Made by a program: the position numbers and the translations under genes. The notes beneath the pieces are model-generated. The model was not told where the DNA came from. It was given only the letters and a program-made list of their open reading frames with translations, and searched no databases. Below, one piece after another: positions 50,101 to 60,054 of a stretch of DNA of 64,000 nt. Numbering within the stretch: the first letter of the stretch is position 1; the number at the start of each line of letters is the position of its first letter. Location: assembly GCF_000327385.1 (NCBI RefSeq), contig NW_008708797.1, forward strand, positions 2,170,688-2,234,687, read 5' to 3'. Source of the DNA: Lottia gigantea (Eukaryota > Mollusca > Gastropoda > Lottiidae).

Positions 50101-53100
50101 TGCCTCCTAGAGTGTTTACAAGCTAAAAATTGAACTCGTTTTCAAGAACAAGGGCAATAATTCATACTACATATTTTTCAATTTCCCTGATTTTTCTATA
50201 GGGTTTATCCTTGGGTGAATACGAACACTCATACCAAGTTTCGTCAAAATCTGTCAAGAATTGTGCCTTCTAGAGTGTTTACGAGCTAAAAATTGAACGG
50301 TTTGCAAGAACAAGGGCAATACTTCATACTAAATATTTTTCGATTTCGCTGATTTTCAATAGGGTTTATCCTTGGGTGATTACAAACACTCATACGAAGT
50401 TTCGTTAAAATCCATCAAGAATTGCGCCCTGTAGAGTGATTACGAGCTAAAAATTGAACCTGTTTTCAAGAACAAGGGCAATAATTCATACTAAATATTT
50501 TTTGATTTCGCTGATTTTCAATAGGGTTTATCCTTGGGTGATTACAAACACTCATAACAAGTTCTGTTAAAATCCTTCAAGAATTGTGCCTTCTAGAGTG
50601 TTTACGAGCTAAAAATTGAACACGTTTTCAATGACAAGGGCAATAATTCATACTAAATATTTTACGATTTCACTGATTTTCAATAGGGTTTATCCTTGGG
50701 TGATTACGAACACTCATACCAAGTTTCGTTAAAATCCTTCAAGAATTGTGCCTTCTAGAGTGTTTATGGGCTAAAAATTGAATGCGTTTTCAAGAACAAG
50801 GGCAATAATTCATACTAAATATTTTTCGATTTCGCTGATTTTCAATAGGGTTTATCCTTGGGTGATTACGAACACTCATACCAAGTTTCGTCAAAATCTG
50901 TCAAGAATTGTGCCTTCTAGAGTGTTTACGAGCTAAAAATTGAACGCGTTTGCAAGAACAAGGGCAATAATTCATACTAAATATTTTTCGATTTCGCTGT
51001 TTTCAATAGGGTTTATCCTTGGGTGATTATGAACACTCATACCAAGTTTCGTTAAAATCCTTCAAGAATTAGGCCTTCTAGAACGTTTACGAGCTAAAAA
51101 TTGAACGCGTTTTCAAGAACAAGGGCAATAATTCATACTTAATATTTTTCGATTTCGCTGATTTTCAATAGGGTCTATCCTTGGGGGATAACGAACACTC
51201 ATACCAAGTTTCGTCAAAATCTGTCAAGAATTGTGCCTTCTAGAGTGTTTACGAGCTAAAAATTGAACGCGTTTGCAAGAACAAGGGCAATAATTCATAC
51301 TATATATTTTTCGATTTCGCTGATTTTCAATAGGGTTTATCCTTGGGTGATTACAAACACTCATACCAAGTTGCGTCAAAATCTGTCAAGAATTGTGCCT
51401 TCTAGAGTGTTTACGAGCTAAAATTAACAAGGGCAATAATTCATGCTAAATATTTTTCGATTTCGCTGATTTTCAATAGGGTTTATCCTTGGGTGATTGC
51501 GAACACACATATTAAGTTTCGTTAAAATCCGTCAAGAATTGTGCCCTGTAGAGTGTTTACGAGCAATTGTGGACGAACGGACCGACGGACATGGGTGACG
51601 ACAATATACGCCCCCCATTTCATGTGGGCGTATAAAAATGTCCTCAAAGTCTATTGAAAAATGTCCCCAGAAATAAGGCATTCTCGAACCTTCAAAATCA
51701 TTAATCTAAAAAACCTCCCTAGGGAAGAACTTAACTTCTTACAAAATAAGGAATATATCAGTCTAAAGCACTTTGCTTAGATATTATTCTATACCTACCA
51801 GCCAGCAACTTATATACATTTTAGATCACATCAAATACCCACCTGAACTAAAGCTTGTGAAACATAATGAAGAAGCTTAGGACGGTTGGCTAAATAGTTC
51901 AAAATATAATTTCCTGCAAAGAGAATAGAACAGAAAATAAAACAAATTTTACACTTTTGTCAGTATAAGCTTATAGATTAATAGGGAACAGTGTGCAAAA
52001 AAAAAAATAGAGAAAATTGTAATGATCAACTAAGGGTCAACGGGGCTCCAATGTGAGGGTATATTGGAGATTTTACCATTTGAAGATGCTTTCCTATAAA
52101 AATCATTTCATACCTTTAACCAAATTTTATTGTGGTTTATTCCAAAATAGAGTAAAATTACCACTGGCCAGAAAACAGAGGAATTCCTCTAGATAATGGA
52201 AGTCTGGGATCCCTAGAATAAGCTTAGATAAAGAAAATAATAAAAACTAACTTATGTCAATTCTCTGTTCTAAGGGTAAAGTCACATTTGGTCTACTGAC
52301 TAGTTTTGTCAGTGTTGTGGCTGCCAAAAGTTGTGCATATGGTGACTGTAAAAAAAATATCTATTATCATTTAAAAATCAGGAGACATGGAATAGCTATA
52401 AAACCCTTGAAATTTACATATCAAGATAGCTTGCCAGACAAGACAATATACGTCCACCGGCATCTTTGATTTCAAATAGAAATATTTGGCAGTACAGTAA
52501 CAATAACCAGTATGAAATATTCAACCTTCAGATTTACACTTATTTTGAAATTTTTCATGCAATACTGAATAATATCACCAAATTTTATCAATATCTGTTA
52601 AGGATTGGGCATTCTAGATTGTTTACAGGCTAAAACTTGAACGTGTTTTTAATAATATTACTAACACTCATACCAAGTTTCATCTACATCTGTCAAGATT
52701 TGTACCTTATGGAGTGTTTACGTTTTCAAGAACAAGGGTAATAACTCAAACTAAATATTTTTCAATTATTTTGTTTTTCGATAGGGTTTATCCTTGGGTG
52801 ATTACAAAAACACCAAGTTTCATTAACATCCACCCAGAATTGTGCCTTCTAGAGGGTTTACAAGCTAAAATTGAACGCGTTTTCAAGAACAAGGGCAATA
52901 ACTCATAATAATTGGGTTTTTTTTTACTTTAAATAGGGTTCATCCTGGGTGATAACAAACACTCACACCAAGTTTCATCAAAATCTGTCAAGAATTGCGC
53001 TTTCTAGAGCGTTTTAAGAACAATGGCAATAACTCAAACAAAATATTTTTCGATTTTTCTGATTTTCAATAAGGTTCATCTTTGGGTGATTACAAACACA

Positions 53101-54167
53101 ACCATACCAAGTTTCGTCCTAATCAATCAAGAATTCTGCCTTGTAGAGCGTATACGAGCCATTGTGGACGGACAGGATGTGGGCATATAAAAAATAATCA
53201 AAACTCTTTCAATCAGATTTACTGTGATCAATTAGATCAATTAGAATAGCAAATAGAACATCTATTAATAGGGTCTCCTGCACTCATAACAGATTACGTT
53301 ACGTTAACGACCAACATAACATGAAAGAACCTACACTGCCTCTTTCAAGAAGTAATTGACACTTATTCAAGCAATCCGGTGACATAGCAAAGGCAACCAA
53401 TGCCTTTTCTGCTTCAGAGCGAACATTGCTATCGGCTGTCTCATAGAGCTGTTTACACAATTCTTCAAGTCGGAGAAGTTCCTAAAAAAGTGTAGAAAAA
53501 AATCATTTTCAATCAATCTTAAAAAATCAGTTTTCTATAATAATTTGATCTTCCCTCCTCATAGACCGAAACATCTGTCTCTATTCCAGAACTCTTGCTG
53601 GTATACAGACAGAAAAAACTACATGTCACGTCTCCTGTTCCTTTTGCCTTAGTTCTTTTTAATGAAAATGATCTCGCATCAACCATTGGCGTGTCAGCCA
53701 TAAGTTCAAAATTCACAAATCCCTATCAAACAGGGCCTATTTTTCTCTGTATCTACTCCAGCAGACAAAATATCAATCAGAAGCTGGAAAGATCAAAATG
53801 TAATATTCATCATAACAATAGCAATAGGGGTGTCAAAGTAACTAAGACTGCCTGGAATATGCAGATTAAAAATTACACAGCATAAAAACATTGTTTATTA
53901 TAATTATTTGGCTAGATCTTACAACCTACAAATGCACTATGGTAGAGTTAGACAGAGAAGTCCAGACCATGGGATAAAAAAAAAGATATCGCACACCCTC
54001 ATGTCGTTCAATCAGTGACTCTAGTCGTATGATATTTCACCCTGACTTTCCAGAGACACATATGCGTATTTGACAGGATTGACAAGACTGTAACTTAGTT
54101 ACTTTGCATGGAAACTGTGATTTTTAATCAATGTTTTGAAAATTTTACTCACCTGTTCCTCCGCCAT
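38198..54167 (-). CDS. XPO7: exportin-7, complete, 29 coding exons, 1100 aa
   Basis: Exons: 54167-54153, 53481-53335, 52345-52252, 51913-51843, 49544-49449, 49094-49017, 48594-48445, 48204-48078, 47941-47868, 47678-47559, 47321-47175, 46849-46677, 45838-45781, 45586-45348, 45103-44968, 44764-44691, 44455-44311, 43932-43776, 43598-43534, 43361-43273, 43153-43046, 42823-42741, 41586-41529, 40938-40779, 40379-40241, 39555-39395, 39097-38999, 38628-38501, 38309-38198. All phases close; 3303 nt. Human XPO7 is 1087 aa. Matches to it include [11 protein letters not shown] (importin-beta N-terminal region), [45 protein letters not shown] and [17 protein letters not shown]7 is a HEAT-repeat, Ran-dependent nuclear transport receptor moving proteins across the pore in both directions. 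Introns 20 and 23 have U12-type signals; introns 3, 4, 12 and 23 carry Helentron-like copies. Divergent from the ES1/GATD3 gene. Confidence 0.97.
40939..41528 (-). other. XPO7: U12-type AT-AC intron (XPO7 intron 23)
   Basis: The 5' splice site is ATATCCTTTT, the exact U12 consensus. The branch site TTCCTTAAT (40958-40950) puts its adenosine about 12 bases before the terminal AC. No GT is available near the exon end, and AT-AC joining restores the frame (codon 835, AG+A) and the conserved LKGIS segment. A Helentron-like copy fills about 40972-41516. Confidence 0.9.
40972..41516 (-). mobile_element. Helentron-like (pearl-type) element inside the AT-AC intron
   Basis: It runs from TACGCCCACTACCAGCTGTC to the GGACGGACGGACAGG microsatellite and a GGCGTATAAAA end. 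Core monomers have AAGTCAAGGGCAATAACT and CAAGTTTCATCAAGAT. It accounts for roughly nine tenths of the 590-base intron and ends about 12 bases inside the 5' splice site. Confidence 0.75.
41587..42740 (-). other. XPO7 intron 22, unexplained content
   Basis: A 1.15-kb intron. The middle (about 41717-42693) is less AT-rich than its surroundings and holds TCGGTTAACC- and GGTACCGG-type words. Its edges loosely resemble hAT-type inverted ends (TTAGTGTTG / TTAGTGCTA), too weak to call an element. Confidence 0.35.
43154..43272 (-). other. XPO7: U12-type GT-AG intron (XPO7 intron 20)
   Basis: The 5' splice site GTATCCTTG matches U12 consensus at eight of nine positions. The branch site CTCCTTAAC (43172-43164) has its adenosine 11 bases from the terminal CAG, with no long pyrimidine tract. 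Joining restores FEW-IYPNY as in human XPO7. Length 119 bases. Confidence 0.88.
46040..46512 (-). mobile_element. Helentron-like element in XPO7 intron 12
   Basis: The + strand starts AGCTTGCCAGGCAAGGTAAT and CTCCCACTGGC, holds two core monomers, and ends CCCATTTCATGTGGGGAGAT. The microsatellite is absent, so it is internally deleted near that end. Confidence 0.7.
49575..51637 (-). mobile_element. Helentron-like (pearl-type) element, full length, with ~9-10 tandem 162-bp monomers
   Basis: Right end reversed at 49575 (GATAGCTTGCCAGGCAAGGT, then ATACGCCCACTG); left end reversed at about 51550-51637 (GGACGAACGGACCGACGGAC, then CCATTTCATGTGGGCGTATA). The anchor AAGGGCAATAATTCATACT recurs at 162-bp steps: TTCATACT at 50161, 50323, 50485, 50647, 50809, 50971, 51132, 51294, then 51440. 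It fills most of XPO7 intron 4. Confidence 0.85.
52421..53193 (-). mobile_element. Helentron-like element in the XPO7 intron between coding exons 2 and 3
   Basis: GATAGCTTGCCAGACAAGAC and TACGTCCACCGGCATC at one end, GTGGACGGACAGGATGTGGG at the other, with four diverged core monomers between. Confidence 0.75.
53516..53770 (-). repeat. dispersed repeat family A, copy 3 (inverted)
   Basis: CCGAAACATCTGTCTCTATT at 53568 is the reverse of the right end seen at 5088-5392. ATGTCACGTCTCC and GATCTCGCATCAACC follow in the expected order. It lies just upstream of XPO7 coding exon 2, in intron 1. Confidence 0.6.
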
Positions 54168-54468
54168 TTTTGTTGTCTCGTATCACGCGCGGCTACAGAT
54201 GGCGCTGCATATGGCTAAACTATCTAAGCAGACTTTTTCGGTCTAATTTCACAATTGGCTAAAATATATAGACGGTTGAATTAAAAAACCAATTTCAAAT
54301 TAATTCTAGATTGTGTTATGTTATACCACATATATTTTATCTGGCAAAATCTATCAATTTTTGCAAATTTCGTATTACCGAGTCGAGTGTTCGGATTTTC
54401 ATTGCAGGGGAGATTATCAATGCTTCTAAATCATTAAATTTCAAGTTCGTATGTAAAACACTGAATAA
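54168..54468. promoter_or_regulatory. shared divergent promoter of XPO7 and ES1/GATD3
   Basis: Only about 300 bases separate the two start codons, and the genes run away from each other. A short CpG-containing stretch (TCACGCGCGGCTACAGATGG) lies next to the XPO7 start. AAAAATGGCGGAGG across the XPO7 ATG resembles a YY1 site. No TATA box is evident at a suitable distance. Bidirectional use is inferred from geometry. Confidence 0.5.
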
Positions 54469-57400
54469 ATGTTTTTGTCCAAGCTTTTCAGGTTGTCTTC
54501 TCCTACATTACATGTAAACTGCGTCACTTACTCTGCATTTCACACCAGTGCTATGGCTCAAGCAAAAGTTGCAGTGGTAAATATTATGAAATGCATTTTT
54601 TATTTTGATTTTAATAAAACCCAGACCACAACTAATAAATTAAATGCAAGCTCTTATTAGAATCATAATTTCAAAAGTGCCATTGAATTTAATAAATACC
54701 AACTTCTGCAATATGAAATACTTCATTAGACCTTCACTTACACATTTCTACTGTCTTTAGATTAATTAACAAGTTATTATGTAGATATAGCCTATAGTAG
54801 CCTATATATTTATTTCTAACAATTTGATATATTGTAAAGATGAGGAAACCTTATGATTTCATAAATTTTATGTCAATAATGAAGAGATTTTCAGTCTATT
54901 CTTGCCATTTTTATACCCCCACATGAAATGGGCGGGGTATATTGTCGTCACCCATGTACGTCGTTTGGTTGGTCCGTCCGTCCACAATTTTTCGTACACA
55001 CTCTAAAAGGCACAATCCTTAACTGATTATGACGAAACTTAGTATGATTGTTTGTAATCAACCAAGGATGAACCCTATTGAAAATCAGAAAATTGAAAAA
55101 AATATTTAGTTTGAGTTATTGCCCTTGTTCTTGAAAACGCGTTCAATTTTTAGCTCGTGAACACTCCAGAAGACAAAATTCTGGTGAAATCGGTGTGAGT
55201 GTTAGTAATCACCCAAGGATGACCCCTATTGAAAATCGGAAAAAAGGAAAAAAATAGTATGAGTTATTGCCCTTGTTCTTGAAAACATGTTTAATTTCTA
55301 GAAGGTTCAATTTTTGTGAGATTTTGACAAAATCGGATGTGAATGTTTAAACCCTATTGAACTACAGAAAATTGAAAAATATTCAGTATGAGTTATTGCC
55401 CTTGTTCTTGAAAATGCGTTTGACGAAACTTGGTGTGAGTTTTTGTAATCACCCAAGGATGACCCCTATTGAAAATCAGAAAAATATTAAGTATGAGTTA
55501 TTGCCCTTGTTCCTGAAAACGCATTCCATTTACAGCTCGTCAACATTGTAGATGACACAATTCTTGACAGATTTTTACAAAACATGGTAATATTATTCGG
55601 TATCACCCAAAAACTTAAAAAGAAGTGACTGAAGGTTGAATATTTCATACCAGTATATGAATAATTTTATTCAAAATCAAGCTGCCAGTGGGCGTATATT
55701 TCCTTGTCTGGCAAGCTATCTTTATTTTCAAATGTAGATACTGTCGGGATGTGGTGTATATGATGGAACTGAGGTACACGAAGCATCTGCGTAAGTTGTA
55801 ACTGAATTTCTATACTTTTTTGATTTATTAGGACACATAACATTAAATCAATATTGATTTTAAACATTTAAATGTTATCTGTAAAAAAGATAAGATAAGG
55901 TAATATTGGCAAGTAAAGTCATCATCCAGTTCGCATGCTTTTACATTGTAATAAAGAAAAGGAAATGCTTTCAGATTATGTCAAATTTTGCAGATGTGGT
56001 TTGGAGTGTGAAATGCATCAAACTGCATGCCAACATGTAGAGATTTAACTTAAAATATCCAAACATTAGGTCACAAACAACAAACACAAAAATCTACAAA
56101 AGTCTTAACCGGTAACCTAAGTATTTTGAATCCCCCAGGCCTGTTTTTACTGTACTAGACAATATTTGATTATGAGAAATGAATTCTGAATGGACCACCA
56201 ATTGTTGATAACCACTCAGCAGCAATTTCACAAACGTGCCTCCACATGAAGAGTTGTAGGCCTGTAGTTAAAAATACACTGTCCAAACAAAAATCATGTC
56301 ATGTATTTTTTTAATTCAACAATTCTTAAATTTGATGTTTAAACTGGTTTCTGTTTCAAGATTAACGTATAGAAACTATATAAAGGACATAAGCCAGTTT
56401 ACACGTTGAAATTAAAACAGAATACCCCTTTAATTGTGATTTATATTTTTTGTTTCAGTATTTTAGTACATCTAAGTCGAGCTGGAAGTGAAGTTGGAAT
56501 GTTTGCTCCTAATATTAACCAAATGCATGTTATCAACCATACAAAAGGTGAACCAATGGAACAAAATAGGTAATGTTAGCAATGTGTGTATTAGTTACAA
56601 TAATGATTATACAAATCTTTTATTTACAGTTAACTGTTAGATCTGTTCATACAAGTATAATGTTCTCCTGTTACTTATAAGCTTAATAATATACAATCAT
56701 ATCAAAACTGCAGTTAAAAAACAATTCAAATAAAAATAAAAAGTGTTCTTTTAGAATGAATGTTAGTTAATATAATGAAACAACTAACTGTTTATGTGGA
56801 CGTATATTGTTGGCACCCCTGTCCGTCGGTCCGTCCGTCCGTCAGTTTTTGATGGAATTAATTGAAATTCGGTATGTGTATACATATTTATAAAACGAAG
56901 ATCAAGTTCGAATTTGAGCTATTTTCGACCATTGGAAGCAGAGTTATTGCCCTTGCCCCAAAATCTTGAATACGCTATTGCTCTCTTAGTTTTCAACCGA
57001 TTTTGATGGAACTTAAAATGGATGTTATTGGACCTAAATCGAAAGGTTTGAGAAAGTTTAGTTTACTTCTGATTAAATATAAGGCTATTCGGTATGTGTA
57101 GACATATTCATAAAACGAAGATCAAGTTCGAATTTGAGCTATTTTTGACCGTAAGAAGCAGAGTTATTGCCCTTGCCCCAAAATCTTTAATATTTACCAC
57201 CCGCATGCCGCGGTGGGCGTATATGGCTGTGGTCCACTATCTGTTTATTTATGTGTACAGAAATGTGTTAGAAGAATCAGCAAGAATAGCAAGAGGAAAA
57301 ATTTCAGCACTGTCAGAACTTGACTCAAAAAAATTTGATGCCGTTATCTTTCCTGGTGGATTTGGTGCTGCAAAGAATCTGTAAGGTTAAAGTTCATCTT

Positions 57401-59383
57401 GAAGTGAATTTCATCAGTTGTTTCTTTCTGCATGTATTTGAAAAATAACTTACATCAGATGATTAGAGATGAATTGATTCCCATATACTGGTAAAGAAAG
57501 ATTCCTCATTAGACCAATTCTTGGAAGCAATGTTCATTATGACAATGAACCAATCAGCCATAACGCTAATCCCCTACCCTAACACTAACCTACCTACCCT
57601 AAATCCATCCCCTAACCCTAATCCCTCCACAACCCTACCTATCCCTATCCCACCTTAACCAGCAATAGATCATAATGCAATAACCCTCTGAGCATTTAGT
57701 ACTATACCATAAATTGTTACAGAGAAAATTAACGTATTCGCTGTCATTTATAAAGTTAAATTTTTAACTTTTGTACGATTTCAGTTCAAGTTTTGCATCT
57801 GATGGAACTGCCATGAAAGTCAATGACGAAGTAGAAAAGACATTGAAAGATTTTTATAATGAGAAAAAGCCCATTGGGTCAGTAGATTTTTTCTATTAGT
57901 AATTAGTTCAGTAAAACTTTTGACACAAGCATCATGATTTTCATATGCCCACAAATATATACCCTGGCAGTCCGTCGGTCAGTTCACATGTGGCTCGTGC
58001 TCATTCTACAGGCTACAACTCTTTTGATTTTTATTTAGTGGGTCAATGTCATTATGAAGATGATTCGTAGCGGTTTTTTGTGATGATCTGGTAGTTTTTC
58101 ACCGAAATATTGTGTGCTACTTACCGTTTTCATACTATTAACTGTATTGTGCAACTCGTGCTTACTCTACAGGCAACAATTCATTATGGATTCTTTTGAT
58201 TTTTATTTTGTAGGTCAATGTCATTATGAAGATGATCTATATCTAATTTCGTGATGATCTGATAATTTTTCACCAAAATGTTATTTTCAACTTAGTGTAT
58301 ACCCTATATTAGACATATAGTCCAACTTTTGCTCACTCTTCAAGCAACAATTCTTTATGGATTTTTTTGATTTTTATATGCCCACACTAGTATGGAAGCA
58401 TATTGTCGTCCATCTGTCTGTTCACAATTGGCTCATGCTCACTGTACAGGCCACAAACAATGATTTGTACTTGAAATCAAAGCTGTTGGTGGGCGTATGT
58501 CACCATGCTTCGCAACGCTATCTTATCATTCATGCTTACCAATTGAAAATTATGTAAAAAGTTCATAACAATTTTCTCAGATTAATAGAGACAAGTGGAG
58601 ACACCTATAGATAAAACATTTGCATCTAAATAGATGAAGTTCATTTTCAGCTACTTTTCAGGCCATTCTTACTGTTGATAGAGGTTTTTTTAAACTCAAC
58701 TACTTTTAAGGCATATATTGTGTATATTTTAAACTATGATATTTTTAGATTGTGTTGTATATCACCAGTATTAGCAGCTAAAGTATTCAATGGATGTGAA
58801 GTAACAGTAGGATCTGATAAAGAAGAAGGTGGTAAATGGCCTCATGCTGGAACTGCTGGTGCTATTGAATCGATGGGTTCCAAGCATATTAAAAAGTCTG
58901 TGACTGTATCCTTTAATTAGCATTGTGTCTCTATTGGTCATAATTGCAAGTAAACCTTAAGAATGACAAGGTGTTGTTGATAAATGTTAAGAGCTAATAA
59001 TTACATTTTGATATTCTCCATGTAAGGGTCCTTAATCATACACAGTGAAGATGTCAGTGTGCTTTCTACACAAAATTAGATCTCTGCAGCTTATGATTCA
59101 GAAGAATAAGGTCAAAAAAGGACATAAAATTGGAAAAACAAATCCATTAAAACTTGAAAAGCTAGCTTGGATCTAGTTTTAATTCATTGTTTCAGAATCC
59201 AAAATTGTCATTCATTGCTGATTATTCACTTGTTTTCCTTGACTTTAGTTTTCTTAGGAATGTCATGTAGACGACAAAAACAAAATAGTAACAACTCCAG
59301 CATTTATGTGTGAAACTAAACTCCATGAGATATTTGATGGCATTGGTGTAATGGTCAATAAAGTTTTATCTCTTACAAAGTAA
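54469..59383 (+). CDS. GATD3: mitochondrial ES1/GATD3-like protein, 255 aa, 7 exons
   Basis: Exons 54469-54576, 55738-55790, 56459-56569, 57261-57380, 57785-57877, 58749-58905, 59258-59383; phases close; 768 nt with stop. The ~28-residue N-terminus ([11 protein letters not shown], basic and Ser-rich) looks like a mitochondrial presequence. The body is a DJ-1/PfpI-type glutamine-amidotransferase-like fold: [28 protein letters not shown], the elbow [13 protein letters not shown] with the conserved cysteines, [12 protein letters not shown], and [17 protein letters not shown]. These match human ES1 homologue (C21orf33/GATD3, 268 aa). Related DJ-1-superfamily proteins are reported to act on glycation adducts; catalytic activity here is not shown by sequence. 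Intron 6 is U12-type. The polyadenylation signal is at 59716. Introns 1, 3 and 5 contain Helentron-like copies. Confidence 0.95.
54909..55726 (+). mobile_element. Helentron-like (pearl-type) element, near full length, GATD3 intron 1
   Basis: Left end TTTTTATACCCCCACATGAA with the GGTCCGTCCGTCCAC microsatellite; about four core monomers (TCACCCAAGGATGAACCCTA, GAGTTATTGCCCTTGTTC); right end GTGGGCGTATATTTCCTTGT and GGCAAGCTATCTTT. It ends only 12 bases before GATD3 exon 2. Confidence 0.8.
55980..56433. mobile_element. MITE related to 36901-37143, decayed
   Basis: The right end AAAACAGAATACCCCTTTAA and internal TAACGTATAGAAACTATA, CATAAGCCAGTTTACAC and CTGCATGCCAACATGTAGA match the other copy. 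The left end is unclear, and there is extra sequence inside. It ends about 25 bases before GATD3 exon 3. Confidence 0.6.
56797..57240 (+). mobile_element. Helentron-like element in GATD3 intron 3
   Basis: TGTGGACGTATATTGTTGGC with GTCGGTCCGTCCGTCCGTC at the left; two units of CGAAGATCAAGTTCGAATTT (about 56896 and 57116); a right end containing GCGGTGGGCGTATATGGC. It ends about 20 bases before exon 4. Confidence 0.65.
57560..57660. repeat. degenerate interstitial telomere-like CCCTAA tract
   Basis: CCCTACCCTAACACTAACC, CTACCCTAAATCC and CCCCTAACCCTAATCCC form about 100 bases of imperfect CCCTAA units in GATD3 intron 4. Confidence 0.6.
57942..58535 (+). mobile_element. Helentron-like element, diverged subfamily, GATD3 intron 5
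   Basis: TATGCCCACAAATATATACC and GCAGTCCGTCGGTCAG at the left; units with CTACAGGC(T/A)ACAA and GGATTCTTTTGATTTTTAT; right end GTGGGCGTATGTCACCATGC and CGCAACGCTATCTT. A second nested left-end motif (TATGCCCACACTAGTATGG, near 58377) suggests a tandem or nested copy. Same subfamily as 23159-23601. Confidence 0.6.
58906..59257 (+). other. GATD3: U12-type GT-AG intron (GATD3 intron 6)
   Basis: The 5' splice site GTATCCTTT is a perfect U12 consensus. The branch site TTCCTTGAC (59235-59243) has its adenosine about 15 bases before the terminal TTAG. The nearer AG at 59248 would give an immediate stop, so 59257 is used and restores [11 protein letters not shown], as in ES1 proteins. Confidence 0.9.
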
Positions 59384-59715
59384 ATAAGACAAATGAGAAA
59401 TTACAAATAAATGATATTGGATTTTTTAGTTGAATATTTTAAGTGCCCCAAAGAAACCTATTGTATTCTTGTGAAAATTTGGTGTGAATCTTTGATATAA
59501 GAAATGTCTGGTCTAGAACCAGAATCAAGGACTGAATATTAAGAACTGATGAATTACTAAACTAAGTTTTTGAAAAAAAACAAATTGAAGAGCTATATTT
59601 AGTACAAGATTAAGATTTCTTACAATATTTATATCACAGAAAGCATTAATAATAAAACATACATTAAAATAATGTATATGTATATCACAGGAATGTTTAT
59701 AACATTATACTGAAC

Positions 59716-59721
59716 AATAAA
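59716..59721 (+). terminator. polyadenylation signal of GATD3
   Basis: AATAAA about 330 bases after the stop codon; it faces the opposing signal at 59743. Confidence 0.55.
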
Positions 59722-59742
59722 CTTTGTTTGATTCAATCTTTT

Positions 59743-59748
59743 TTTATT
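59743..59748 (-). terminator. candidate polyadenylation signal of the CFAP119-like gene
   Basis: TTTATT reads AATAAA on the - strand, about 310 bases after the stop codon. It is 22 bases from the GATD3 signal, so the two transcripts probably overlap at their 3' ends. Confidence 0.45.
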
Positions 59749-60054
59749 TGTTAACATTTCCATGAAATTGTTATTACCATAGTAATACACATTTCACATT
59801 TTGAAATTGTGAGATTCCGCTTTCTTAGTACATAGAATTTATAATATCATCAAAGAAACATGACACAAGCACTTTATCATAAACAATATCTGGTAGAAAA
59901 ATTTCACCATTTCTTTTGATTGAAATATACAGTTCAGACCATGAAAGAGGACAACTTCATATACTGAAGCTATTAAAAATATTAAGATACATAGCCCCTA
60001 ATTCAACATAGATAGTTAGGATTGATGTGGCATGGTACTTGACATCAAAAACAA

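Noticed and set aside
49575-51637. CRISPR-like array
   Set aside because: The regular units are contiguous 162-bp monomers of an intronic eukaryotic mobile element, with no spacer-repeat alternation.
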